Below the pieces are notes generated by a model. The model ran no database searches and was not told the DNA's origin. It saw nothing but the letters and a program-made list of their open reading frames with translations. A DNA stretch of 64,000 bases from Salticus scenicus (taxonomy: Eukaryota; Arthropoda; Arachnida; Araneae; Salticidae). How positions within the stretch are numbered: position 1 is the first letter of the stretch; each line of letters starts with the position of its first letter. Shown piece by piece: positions 23,381-34,504 of this stretch. The position numbers and the translations under genes are program-made. The DNA is taken from positions 198,097,542 to 198,161,541 of the forward strand of contig OZ005648.1 in assembly GCA_963930645.1 (NCBI GenBank). The letters are read 5' to 3'.

Positions 23381-23602
23381 ATTTTTAGAAATAAATTTTT
23401 GAACAAAAATGGTTTATTCAAACTTTTTTATAATTCATTACTTATGCGTCTGGATCAGAAGAATTATATATTTCTACTCAATTTATTTTTATATTAACTG
23501 AATATTCAAATGTGTTTTACTCTCATATTTAATTATATTTTAACCCCTTAGTTTAGTTGCAACTGACTACACAGCTATTAAGATACAGATATCTTGATTT
23601 AG

Positions 23603-23705
23603 TTTTGGTTTAAGTTTCAGTTGAGCAATAATTTTGGTTTAAGTTTAAGTTGTGCAATGGTTTTAGTTTAAGTTTCAGTTGAGCAATTGTTTTGGTTTAG
23701 GTTTG
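23603..23705 (+). repeat. 29-bp minisatellite upstream of the transposase
   Basis: About 3.6 copies in perfect 29-bp register at 23603, 23632, 23661 and 23690. Each begins TTTTGGTTTAAGTTT (first T-G sometimes A) and three contain AGTTGAGCAAT or AGTTGTGCAAT. It lies between the inverted repeat and the ORF, where transposase-binding sites or promoter elements would sit. That role is only a guess. Confidence 0.75.
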
Positions 23706-23910
23706 TTTCTCTTTCAAGATACTGGGTAGCCAATCATTGAGATTGAGGATTTCTACTTTTAAGTTTAAGTTTGTGTTAAAATTACTCTGAAGCATTTTTA
23801 TTAGTGCATCCAGTGGTAAAAAATTTACATTTTAACTGTTAAATATGTAAACATGATGTGCTGTATTTTAATTTTCTTTTTATAAGAAGACTTGCATACT
23901 ACTGTTAGAA

Positions 23911-26271
23911 ATGGAAGAAAATAAAAGCTGGGCATTGTTTTCAGTTAAGTGCTGCAATCCTTATAAAAAGACCAATCATTCAAAATCAGTAAAACTTAGG
24001 AATGTAACACCTTGGATGTGCATTTTAGGATTTAATGTGGAAATAGGCATGAAAATATGTGATGACTGCAGAATTAAATTGTCAAAAGATAAAAAGGAAA
24101 AGTTAAAGCAATATGAATATGAGGAAGAACCAATGCCTAGTACAAGTACTTCTAAAATGTTTGTTGATCCAAATACATCTTTAGATTTTTTAAATAAATC
24201 ACTCGAACTTGTTGGAGAATCCCCAATTAAAAAAAAAAGGCTAGAAAGGCAATCATATGCAAGAAATAAGTTTCAAAAAGTTAAAACATGTATTCAAGAA
24301 AATTTTCTTACAAAATCTACTGATTTTCAAATGGAAAATGATAAGAATGATGATCAGTCAGAAATGTTGAAGCAATTGAAAGAAAAATTTTCTCAAACAA
24401 GAAAAAGAAGTGAAAAGATCATGATATTAACTCTTTTGCCTACAAGTTGGAGTCAAAAGAAAATACAAAAGGAATTTGAGGTAAGTGATTATATGGTTAG
24501 AGCAGTTAAAAAGTTAGTTAAGGAGAAAGGAATTCTTTCAACTCCAAACCCAAAGCCAGGAAAAACATTGGATGAAAAAACTTATAAGGCTGTGATTGAT
24601 TTTTATAATAATGATGAAGTTAGCCGAGTTATGCCTGGGAAAAAAGATTTTGTATCAGTTACATCAGCTGAAGGCACACGAATTCATTTACAGAAAAGGT
24701 TAGTTTTGGTCAACTTGAAGGAAATTTATCAATTGTTTAAGGAGATGCATATGACACAGAAAGTTGGTTTTTCAAAGTTTTGCAGCATGAGGCCACAGAA
24801 TTGTATTTTAGCTGGGAGAAGTGGTACTCATGCAGTTTGTGTCTGCACTAGTCATCAGAATGTGAAGCTAATGCTGAATGGTTCTGGAATTAATAAATTT
24901 ACATTAGAAGGTGATGAAATTGCATTAAAAGATTATAAAAACTGTCTTTCTAAAATAATGTGCAACTCGCCCTCAGATGAATGCTATATGAATGAATGCA
25001 AAAACTGCCCAGGGATTGCATCTTTTAAAAGTCAACTTCGTCAAAAGTTTGAAGATGAAATGATTGACAGCGTAACTTACAAAAAATGGATAACAACTGA
25101 TCGATGTACAATGGAGACTGTTGTAAAAACAACGGAGGACTTTATTGATGATTTCTCTTCAGACCTTTTAAAATTAAAAAAACATTCATTTATTGCAAGC
25201 CAACAAAAGAAATTTTATAGTTATATAAAAGAAAATTTAAAAAGTGGTGAAATATTGATAACTTGTGATTTTTCTGAAAATTATTCTTTTGTCCTTCAAG
25301 ATGAAGTACAGTCGTATCATTGGACAAATACTCAAGTTACTATTCATCCCTTCATTATATATCATAAGACAAATGGCGACACCATTGAGCATCTCAATTA
25401 TGTGTTCCTCTCAGAGTGTTTGAAACACAATACTGTGGCATTTAATTTATTTCAGAACCATCTTATTGCAGCCCTCAAGAAAAATCTCAACATCGATAAA
25501 ATATTCTACTTTTCTGATGGATCTGCTGCACAGTATAAAAATAGAAAGAATTTCCTAAATATATGCATGCATAAAGCTGACTTTGGAATTGACGCGGAGT
25601 GGCATTTTTTTGCTACTTCGCATGGGAAAAGTTCTTGTGATGGTCTTGGGGGAACTGTCAAGAGACTTGCTACTAAAGCAAGTTTACAAAGACCATACGA
25701 AGGCCATATAATCACTCCTCGACAACTTTATGATTTTGCAAAGGAAAACATTCCTGGCATACATTTTATGTATTGCACAAATGATGAATATAATGAAAAT
25801 GAAAAAAAAATGTCGTTACACTTTGATGATTCACGTACAATACCTGGAACTCAGAAGATTCATACAATCATTCCATTATCAGAAACACAAATACTGACAA
25901 AACCATTTTCTTTCAGTTTTCAAGAATGTATTGAGTCATTACTGCCTTCAGAAGAAATATCAGAACTTAATGAATTTGTGTCTGGATTTGTAACCATTAA
26001 TTATGAAGGTTCTTGGTGGCTTGCATGCATTCTCGCGAAAAACCAAGAGTCAGATGATTATAAAGTTAGCTTTCTTCACCCTAAAGGACCAGCTCAATCA
26101 TTCTATTATCCTAAACCTCGACCTGATATTTTAGATATTTCAATACGTGATATCTTGAAAAAGGTAGATCCCTGCACAGCAACTGGAAGAACATACACAC
26201 TTACAAAGGAAGAAATGGTAGCAACATCTGCTGTTTTAGATAAAAAATTAAAATGTACACTCCAAATATAA
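23911..26271 (+). CDS. Transposase, 786 residues, intact
   Basis: Uninterrupted frame from ATG (TTAGAAATGG) to TAA. N-terminal zinc-finger-like segment: C14 C15, H23, C50 and C53 (CCNPYKKTNH ... KICDDCR). A likely helix-turn-helix lies at about 178-207 (WSQKKIQKEFEVSDYMVRAV). A cysteine-rich middle follows at about 291-366 (CVCTSHQNVKLML, CYMNECKNCPG). The putative catalytic core has D453 in ITCDFSENY, D536 in YFSDGSAAQYKN and D577 in HGKSSCDGLGGTVKR, spacing D-82-D-40-D. A C-terminal SH3- or Tudor-like module may span about 690-750 (YEGSWWLACIL, FLHPKGPAQSFYYP). It should bind the element's inverted repeats and cut and paste it in the nucleus. Family naming is tentative. Conservation of the aspartates needs an alignment. 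No splice sites are needed for this reading. Confidence 0.88.
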   Translation: MEENKSWALFSVKCCNPYKKTNHSKSVKLRNVTPWMCILGFNVEIGMKICDDCRIKLSKDKKEKLKQYEYEEEPMPSTSTSKMFVDPNTSLDFLNKSLELVGESPIKKKRLERQSYARNKFQKVKTCIQENFLTKSTDFQMENDKNDDQSEMLKQLKEKFSQTRKRSEKIMILTLLPTSWSQKKIQKEFEVSDYMVRAVKKLVKEKGILSTPNPKPGKTLDEKTYKAVIDFYNNDEVSRVMPGKKDFVSVTSAEGTRIHLQKRLVLVNLKEIYQLFKEMHMTQKVGFSKFCSMRPQNCILAGRSGTHAVCVCTSHQNVKLMLNGSGINKFTLEGDEIALKDYKNCLSKIMCNSPSDECYMNECKNCPGIASFKSQLRQKFEDEMIDSVTYKKWITTDRCTMETVVKTTEDFIDDFSSDLLKLKKHSFIASQQKKFYSYIKENLKSGEILITCDFSENYSFVLQDEVQSYHWTNTQVTIHPFIIYHKTNGDTIEHLNYVFLSECLKHNTVAFNLFQNHLIAALKKNLNIDKIFYFSDGSAAQYKNRKNFLNICMHKADFGIDAEWHFFATSHGKSSCDGLGGTVKRLATKASLQRPYEGHIITPRQLYDFAKENIPGIHFMYCTNDEYNENEKKMSLHFDDSRTIPGTQKIHTIIPLSETQILTKPFSFSFQECIESLLPSEEISELNEFVSGFVTINYEGSWWLACILAKNQESDDYKVSFLHPKGPAQSFYYPKPRPDILDISIRDILKKVDPCTATGRTYTLTKEEMVATSAVLDKKLKCTLQI

Positions 26272-26363
26272 AGACTGTTGGGAAACTCATATTTTTTTTT
26301 TTTTTTTTTTTTTTTACATCTACAGTAAGTATTTTATACATAATTGTAAACAGTATGTGCCAT

Positions 26364-26369
26364 AATAAA
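26364..26369 (+). terminator. Polyadenylation signal AATAAA for the transposase
   Basis: AATAAA lies 93 bases after the stop codon, following a T homopolymer at about 26291-26316. It is the first canonical signal downstream, so it plausibly ends the transposase mRNA. In AT-rich DNA this hexamer also occurs by chance. Confidence 0.4.
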
Positions 26370-26667
26370 TTGTAAATACAATACAGAAAAGGAAAATCAT
26401 TTAAAATGTTTCGCAGTCTGTTTATTGTGAGTTAGAAGATTTATTCTACCAGGTAAGTTTAATTAAAAATTATAATGTTACATTGAAATTTCATAATTCA
26501 TATGCACTGTTAAGCAACTACGTAAGAGCAAATTATACAAAGTTGTATTTTTAGAAATATACTTTAGAAGTTTTTTCATGCTATAACAAAATATATATTT
26601 TGACTATAATGAAATTGTAAAATGTAATATTACAAATTAACTCTTATTAAAAAATTAATATCTCAAA

Positions 26668-27116
26668 ATGCCATCATTTCTCCATCTTGAAAATTTGCAT
26701 ACATGTAGCCCATAAGTAAATGATACACATATATTTTTTTGAAAAAAATTAAAAGGGGTGTTTTTAAAAAATTTAAATTTTAAATTTTTGAAAAAAATTA
26801 AAAAAAAAATTTCTTATGAAATAGTTATTGTTGCATATCATATGAAAGGCCATAAAAAGAGCTTTAAAATGATATATAAATGAACTTTCTAGCTCAATTT
26901 GTCACATAATTATGAACGATTGTGTGAATGACAACATTGCCAATTTTGGTATTTTGAGCCATTTTTAAAATTCTGTAAAAAAAAAACTACTGAGCCGAAA
27001 ATTTTTAAAAAATTGAATTTTTCATATATTCCATATGTACAAACTGTAAACCAAAAATTATAAAAATCTGAGATGTGAAGGTCCAGACCCCTCGTTGATT
27101 TGACATGGAATGACCC
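26668..27116 (-). repeat. Right terminal inverted repeat of the transposon
   Basis: Inverse partner of 22924-23380. The outer end on the minus strand reads GGGTCATTCCATGTCAAATC, identical to the left terminus over these 20 bases. Confidence 0.9.
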
Positions 27117-27369
27117 GATACTAGTTTATAAGACGTTGTTAAAGAGACATTTCACAAGTAAAGAGAAATATTGTGACATTCATATTGAACTAAGGCAGAG
27201 CATTTGACTTTTACTAACTGAGAATTTTTATTTTCACTAAAGGCAGTTCACTTTTGTTAAATACGTTTAATTTTACAAAACAATTTATATCGCTTAAATT
27301 GGCTTAATCAAATGAGATAAATGCATTATATAGAAAATAATCTTTTACTGAATTACATTTTTCATTTTT

Positions 27370-27768
27370 ATTTTATTTTACGCATATATAGTAGAAAAAA
27401 AATTATTAAAATGCATAAAGCTAACTGATGTTATACTAAGAACTCTTATTGTTATAAAATATTCAGGTACAATATAAGATATTCCATATGCAAATTTAGA
27501 TATTTCAGAATTTTTTTTTTATGCCACTATGATTTATGGATAGATGGTCGATAATTAGAGCATGAAGGTGACAATGGAATTACATGATAAGCAATGAAAA
27601 TATGTATCATTATATGATTAAAAAATCTTTTTTACTACAATGGTAATGTTAATAATGATACTCTTATGATTATGAAAAACAATACTATTGACATTCGAAA
27701 ACAGTACTCTAATTTAAAGGACCCTCGACATATCATAAATGAAGGACACGAATACAATTACCTAAAAA

Positions 27769-27802
<34 letters not shown>

Positions 27803-28170
27803 AAAAAGTATATATATACGATTTGGTCTTTATGCTTAAAAGTATAAAATAATATTTACTAACAAAATCAGAGACACGGATGAGTTTTGTTTGAAAGAGG
27901 TCAATGGGATTTAAGCTAGAATCTTCTGATTTGAGGATCATAGACTAATTCTTAAAAATTGAACTCTAAATATAAAAATTTCATTAATTTTTGACAACAA
28001 TCTAGCAAGTATAATAAATTCCTGTTTTAGAATGATTAAATTTTATCGGTATGTACTTTAGATCTCTGAACAAATAAAAATAGAACTAATTCAACATTGA
28101 AGCTAATTATATTATATAGATTTGCTTTAGAATAATGCTGATAATTTATTTTTATAATAAGAGATGACAC
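27370..28170. repeat. Diverged direct duplicate, copy 2
   Basis: Partner of 21800-22570, in the same orientation. It carries private (CA)n and poly-A tracts at about 27766-27806 that copy 1 lacks. The complete transposon sits between the two duplicates and not within either. Confidence 0.75.
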
Positions 28171-28187
28171 CTGTAGGAAGCGTTTCT

Positions 28188-30112
28188 AGATCTGGCGATT
28201 TTTTATTCAGTAATCACCAATAATTTAATAATTTGGTGTGTCACTCACACGAGTTTCTCTTACCCTGAAATTTAATACTATAATTACAGATTGGAGATTA
28301 AGGGGTAAGATAACGAGTACTGTTATGCAAACCTACGTTAACGACAATTAAAATTAGACTTTGGAACAGCTTTATTTGACAGATAATTCTGTGTATTGAT
28401 GAATTGAAGTAATGACAGTAAATTCTCACAACCCCCCCGTTTCATTACTGTACCTACATTTATATAGAATTAAATCTGTTACTAAATTCAAAAGTTCATT
28501 TAAAATTATTCAGACAACTTTCACACCAACATTCCTTGAAACTTATTAATCTTGGTCAAACTTTCCTAGTAACAAACACATTAACTTCAAAATAAACATT
28601 TGGATCGCCTGAAATTATTTGTTTTTAATTTACTCTAACAGACACAGAATCAAACGTTAAAATCAAACAAAAATCAAACGTTAAAAACTTGACTTCGGTA
28701 TTGAGAAAGCCTCAAAACGTGTAAATATACAAAAACCAAGCGATGAGTATGTAGTTTAAATAAATACATTATTTACCATATGGCTATGAGGAATTAATTT
28801 CAAATCCTGAGCAGCTTTCCTGGACACGGTAAAATATTATAGTAACCATGTTAGTAGTACTTCTACTACTAACAAAAAAGAATGTTATGACTTAAATATT
28901 GGCAGTCTTATTTATCTTCTTAAAGTTACGTACACATTGCATGGTGCACATAAATATAATCCTATATTAATAACACACGGCACAACCTGAAGTACACTTT
29001 CAATGATTTTAAAATACTGTCGCACTATAATCTAGTTTTTTTTTTGTGTAGCCCTGTAAACGAACACTGAATCATTTCTATACCATATTCTACATGAAAC
29101 ATATTTTTACGCATATAAAAAATATATATTCGTTTCATCTGGTTTAGGTTCGTTTCATCTTCATAACGTCTATAGATGTTAAACTCTACTTACCTACAAT
29201 TTCCTCCATAGACACGTAATGTATTTGAATTCTCTTGGGTGTCCCTGTACACGAACCATTTACTTGATTTCAACAAAAAGTTTAGTGTAGCATCCCTATA
29301 CCAAACACATTTAGAACACCAAGTTTGGACTTTCTGTTATAATTTCTTTTTGAGCTATGCTGATAACAGACAAACACACAGACAGACGTACAGACCAACC
29401 GCTAAAAACATGATGTTTGGATTCAGGGACCTAAAAACGTGTAAATAAAACAAAAACTCAATTTCGAAAATTTGACCCCAAAACAACACTATCTCTATCT
29501 CATGAGTGAGAAAGTAAATAATTATAAGATAAAAACTTTTTATATACCATGTTTTTAAATTTTCTGTTGAATCATAGCTATAGAACTACATTAGCACTTT
29601 ATCAATGCGTATAAAATTTTTAAAGTGATAATGACGTCAATTTTGTGAGATGCATAATTTAACTTGTTACAGTTTTTTAACGTTCATGTTTAATTAAAAG
29701 TATTTATTTTAATGTCGAAAGAAAATGAACTTGTAATTTTTTTTTCAACAATTAAATTATAGCTAATATTTTAATAGCTATTTTTAAAGCTATTGGGGGT
29801 TATTATTTTCATATTTTAATTAATTAAAAGAAAACTAATCAAAAATTCGAAAATCGGGATTTGAAGTATTGTGTTGGCATCGGTTTCTGAGCTATTCTGA
29901 AAGTTTCAAATGTCTAGCTAGTAGGGTAGTTTGTTAAAAATCGATTGCAAGTTTTGTACCGGACAAACAAACAAACAAGAGTCAGAGTTAATAAAAACAT
30001 GGTAAAAAGTGATATTTGATATACATTATAGATGATTAATCTTCGAATTGAATAGGAAAACGTTACAATTAAAAATTATTGGTGATTATTGAATAAAAAA
30101 TCCGTCAGATCT
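28188..30112. repeat. Region bounded by inverted MITE-like ends
   Basis: About 45 bp at 28188-28233 and 30068-30112 are inverted copies, sharing GATTTTTTATTCA and AATCACCAATAATTT. The same text occurs inside the TTAA-flanked element at 49790-50017, so these may be the subterminal ends of a larger relative or two separate MITE fragments. I see no clean target duplication. A HINE-like copy lies inside (28930-29525). Confidence 0.4.
28930..29525 (+). repeat. HINE-like repeat (family D)
   Basis: Carries ATTAATAACACACGGCACAA at the left, TTGGGTGTCCCTGTACACGAACC in the middle, an ACACAGACAGAC microsatellite at 29373-29390, then a tail with GGGACCTAAAAACGTGTAAAT and ends CATGAGTGAGAAAGTAAAT. Its core is the reverse complement of the family A unit. 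A partner copy is at 33950-34350. Confidence 0.6.
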
Positions 30113-30297
30113 GACAACACTGCCAGTAGGATGAAAGTTTCGATTTTTTGTTAACGAAAACAAAATTCTGAATTTACACCGGAATAAGCTTCTCATTTAA
30201 GTATACTAAGCACATGAACGAGAAGTTTATTTTCGTGTGAATGCAGAATTTCGTTTTCGTTAAAAAAAATATATATATATATATTATCTGTGTGTGT

Positions 30298-30340
<43 letters not shown>

Positions 30341-30550
30341 AGAACAATTTTTTAAAGCAATCTCTTATCTTTATAATATAGTTTTCTGTTTTAAACTCTT
30401 CAGAAGCATGCATTTTTTGCTCATGTCTCGAGTGTGTAGATGCATATGTATATATTAACTTTGAAGTCAACCGTTTCTTTATAGGAATTTTAGTATGTAC
30501 TTATTTACTAAATAATACTAAAAATGGTATTAGTATTGCTTGTTACGACT
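29526..30550. other. AT-rich sequence with microsatellites
   Basis: (AT)n at about 30271-30285, (CA)n 30294-30310 and an A homopolymer 30310-30340. A short phrase GGACAAACAAACAAACAAGAG occurs near 29960. Nothing coding is recognised. Confidence 0.45.
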
Positions 30551-30700
30551 AGTTAGGACCCCTTAGAAGGATTTCTCGCAATAAAATGTTTCTTTTTGAC
30601 GTGTTCTTCTTAAATATATAATAATTATTATATATTTGAGGAATATGGGTCAAAAAGAAATTTTTTTCTGGATGAGAAATCCTCCTAAGGTATTCTAATT
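30551..30700. repeat. Foldback element or hairpin, 150 bp
   Basis: Two inverse arms of about 75 bp meet near 30625. Both contain TAGAAGGATTTCTC or TAGGAGGATTTCTC and TTTCTTTTTGAC, and the centre is AATATATAATTAT-like. It looks like a palindromic MITE. I see no clear target duplication. Confidence 0.6.
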
Positions 30701-31005
30701 AATATTTATAAGAATTAAAAAAATAAAAAATAAAACTAACAATAAAGGTATGATATGCATGTAAGTAAAACTATTGTGTAAGCCCGTTAAACTTCATTTG
30801 CACATAAGTAACAAGCAAAAGCAAAGGAGGTTAAAACTGAAAAATATTTATAGTATGCACATTACTTATAACAATCTTGAAACGAATGTTCATAACTTAA
30901 ATGTTAGATTGGCCGTTAAGAATTCAAATTTTTTTTTTAATACTATGAGCCCGTTTTTAAATCTAGAGGGAATTTTATACCTGCATAAAGATCCCCCTTT
31001 CCGTT

Positions 31006-31036
<31 letters not shown>

Positions 31037-33949
31037 GTCATAATATTATTATGCACACTTCACAATGTGATTTAAGATAATCCTGACAGTACTTTTTTTT
31101 TGTGAAATATGAACTTTATTGTGATGAATATAACCAATAATATTATATCATTAAAATGCATTGACCTTGTACGGATCAATCTTTGTCTGTCTCAGGAAAA
31201 CAAGATGCTTGTAAATATACTGATATCAAAATATTTATAATTTAAATTATGTTAATCATTTTTGGGCCCCCTATGTAAAAATAGATTGTGATCACATTTT
31301 CAGTAATGAACATCTGAAACATATGTACATATATAAAATCATAGAGAACATTCATACACAAAATAATTAAGGATTTTGTGCAGATGCATAATTTATAGAT
31401 ATCACTAATCGTTTATGTATATATATATATATATATTTGAAGAACAAATATATAACAAACAACATTTCGAGTTTTTAAATAAGGTTTATTACCACAGTTT
31501 AATACAAATCTGTCATTTTTATTTTCTAGGATTAAATAATTTGAAAGAGTTATAGAAAATTTCTGGTATGAAGTCTTATGGAAAAAACGGGAATATTGGT
31601 AGTTATGCATATGTAAAAGGGCCAGACTCATGTATAAATAGCACACGCAATGTTTAAAGAAGTGTTCTTTGCAAAATAATCTCAATGCAATTATAAATAA
31701 ATAAATGAAATATATATAAATATTTACGGTTATAAATATTTACGGTTGACTTGATTTGTAGAAGGAACTTCGGGTAACATTTTGCTTTATTAATAAGATA
31801 TGAATAAGACATGCAAAGGAAAATTCATTATATAACAAGAATATTTAATTCAAAAGCGAGTCAAAATTTCTTCTGATCAATACAAAGCATGTTTTTAAAG
31901 AATTGAGACAATAAGTGTAAAAAAAAAAAATAAATAAATAAATAAAAATAAATAAATAAAATAAATAAAATAAACGGACCGTTCGATTAATAAAAGCAAT
32001 AATGCAACTAGACGAAAGGTTAATGAAGGTTTTCAAATCCTACATAAAAAAATGATTTAAAAAAAAAGTAAAGAAACTAAATGCATTTAAGTAAGCACAA
32101 TAAGCATGTTTTTTATTTTAAAGCAATACCTTTCTTCATAACTTAAATATTTTTACATGGGATGCAAATAGACACAGCTGCCAGTTTGTGCAATTTTGCT
32201 GTAGCGTATTTCTCGTATATTTTCAAAGGATAATTTTTGTTTAAATTAACAATAGGAAAAAAAAATAAATGTTTATCATTTAATAACTGTGACAGAAAAA
32301 GAGAAAGAGAGAGAAAAATCTGTCACATACCCGGGGAAAGAAAAAAGAAAGAAAAGAAAATTGATTGGGCTTTTGTGTATTAATTGGTGCATATAGTTAA
32401 TAAACAGTAAATAATTATTATTAATAATATGTTAAAGATTATAAGTATAAAGCAGATACTACAAAAATAAGCAAAGGGGATTACTTTGATAACATAAAAT
32501 CATAATGTTAATTTATTACTTCCGAATGTTAATTTATGTTCAGATAGTTCTAAAAAGCCTAAAAAAAAAAAAAAAAAAGATAGTATGAAAAAGTTAAAAA
32601 AAACACGGCATTTTTTTTTCCATTGAATAATGTAATATTTTCTCTAAAACACGCCACTTATTCGATATAGAAGTAAAATAGTTTCTTAAATTATCCTTTA
32701 AGCAAATTTCAGACTAATTTTCCCATTTGTTCCGCTATTTTTGTACTACTAATTGGGATAATGTAATAATACAAAGCCACTAGGAAAAAAAGGAAATTTT
32801 TTTCTTTTAAAAAGCAAAGCGCTTAGCGGAAATGCTCAAAAAATGTAATGGGAAAAATAAAGAAACTTTCTGTGAATAGTAAAAGTCATATTGTTACAAA
32901 GAAATTATGTAGAATTAAAGCTGCTTTAAATTACACTGTAATATGCTTTCAGCTTTGCGCATAAATAGTTTTAATTTTATATGAAATTAAGTTTTATCGT
33001 TTATTCACTACTAAAATAAAAACTTCAAAAAATTTAATTCGAATATCTTACCTTTTTATTTGTTTCTTTCATGTTTTTTAAATAAAGACAGAACAATAGT
33101 ATGTAAATGTAATAATAATAATAATAAAAAAAAAATAAAAAAAAAAAAACTAGGATCGGAACTCTATTTATATTTATATTTATATTTAATAATTATTGTG
33201 AGCATTTCGAATACTTTTAAAAATAGAAAATGCATGTACATACAATGGTAAAACAATGTAACAATTACATACTTTTTAAATAACGCATCTTTCAGTTATC
33301 CTTAAAAAATAAAGAAAAAGTAGTCCTATATAACTATATAGACTGCAAATATATGTAACTAAAAGAACTGTCTCTCTCTCTCTATATATAACTATATATA
33401 TATATATGTTGTTTTCATTTGAATTTAATGTGATATTAGTAAGGCATGTGATCGCTAAAAATGCTAAAAATTTCGAAAAATTGCTTAGCATGGCACTGCA
33501 GTAAGTTCTGAGTAAGATAATTGAAAGTTTTACTAAAGTTTAATATTGTAGAAAAATAAATCAGCTGGCATTTAGGGGGCGTAGATGGTCGTTTAACGCG
33601 TCAATTATGTTTGAATTCATCAGCATAATAACAAATATATGTGGCATTGGCAAATTTGCACAGATCGTACATTGATCTTTTGAATTTGAATAAATAAACA
33701 TTAAAAATACTGTGACCAATAAGGAATGCAGATGTATATTTCGTTTAAAGACGTTCTTTTTGTAAAATTTTACGGAATGACTTCGTATATGAATCATCCT
33801 TTAAATGAGTTCGTTTAAACGTGATTTGAATAATACTAGTTCAGCAAATTTAGTATTCAAGGAACTTTAAAAAAATGCATAATTAATTATACAAAAACTA
33901 AGCGCTCAAAATTCAACTTCTAAATATTATGAACACACCATATTGTAAA
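30701..33949. other. AT-rich sequence, no gene
   Basis: Over 3 kb with homopolymers (31009-31037 A, 32561-32579 A), (AT)n 31418-31437, AATA-type repeats 31928-31975 and short CT repeats near 33370. I find no exon, transposon terminus or tRNA-like head. Confidence 0.5.
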
Positions 33950-34350
33950 CATAAATTTAGTCCTATATTAATAATACACGGCACAATCTGAAATGCACTT
34001 TCACCAATTTTCACGTTTAGTCCCATTATATTGTAGTTCTTTTTAATAGCTCTTTAAACGAATGGTAAATGATTTTCATACCATATTCTACAAGAAACAT
34101 CGCTTTATGCATAGGAAAAATATATATTCATTTCATTTTGTTCAATGCTGTCTATAATGTTAAATTGTACCCACCAAAAATTTTGTCCATGGACTTAATG
34201 TATTTGATTTCTCTTGGACGTCCCTGTAGCTCGATCTCAATGAAAAGTTTAATGTAGCAATCCTATATGACACAGATTTAGAATACAGAGTTTAGACTTC
34301 CTGTTACTTGAGATATGCTGATAAGAGATACTCACACACAGACCAACTGC
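33950..34350 (+). repeat. HINE-like repeat (family D), truncated
   Basis: Aligns with 28930-29390: TCCTATATTAATAATACACGG, TTCATACCATATTCTACAAGAAAC, TTGGACGTCCCTGTAGC and GATATGCTGATAAGAGA with a short CACACACAGACC tract. The tail and hairpin after the microsatellite are missing. Confidence 0.6.
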
Positions 34351-34467
34351 AACATTTAAAACTTTGTATGTGAAAAGTATTTGTGTTCTAATGTATATTT
34401 GCTCCCTTTTTTTATTTATTTATTTTTATGTATTGGCAAAATATTTGAAAAAATGGATTTTTTAAAA

Positions 34468-34504
<37 letters not shown>

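Larger units (their letters stand above)
22924..27116 (+). mobile_element. Complete DNA transposon, 4193 bp (Sola-like, tentative)
   Basis: Terminal inverted repeats of about 450 bp (22924-23380 and 26668-27116) start GGGTCATTCCATGTCAAATC at each end. The element is flanked by an exact 4-bp duplication GATA (22920-22923 and 27117-27120). It encloses one uninterrupted transposase ORF on the plus strand, a 29-bp minisatellite upstream of it and a polyadenylation signal downstream. A 4-bp duplication, long inverted repeats and a D-D-D protein fit the Sola superfamily as I remember it, but I cannot confirm this. Everything needed for autonomy appears present. Confidence 0.92.
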
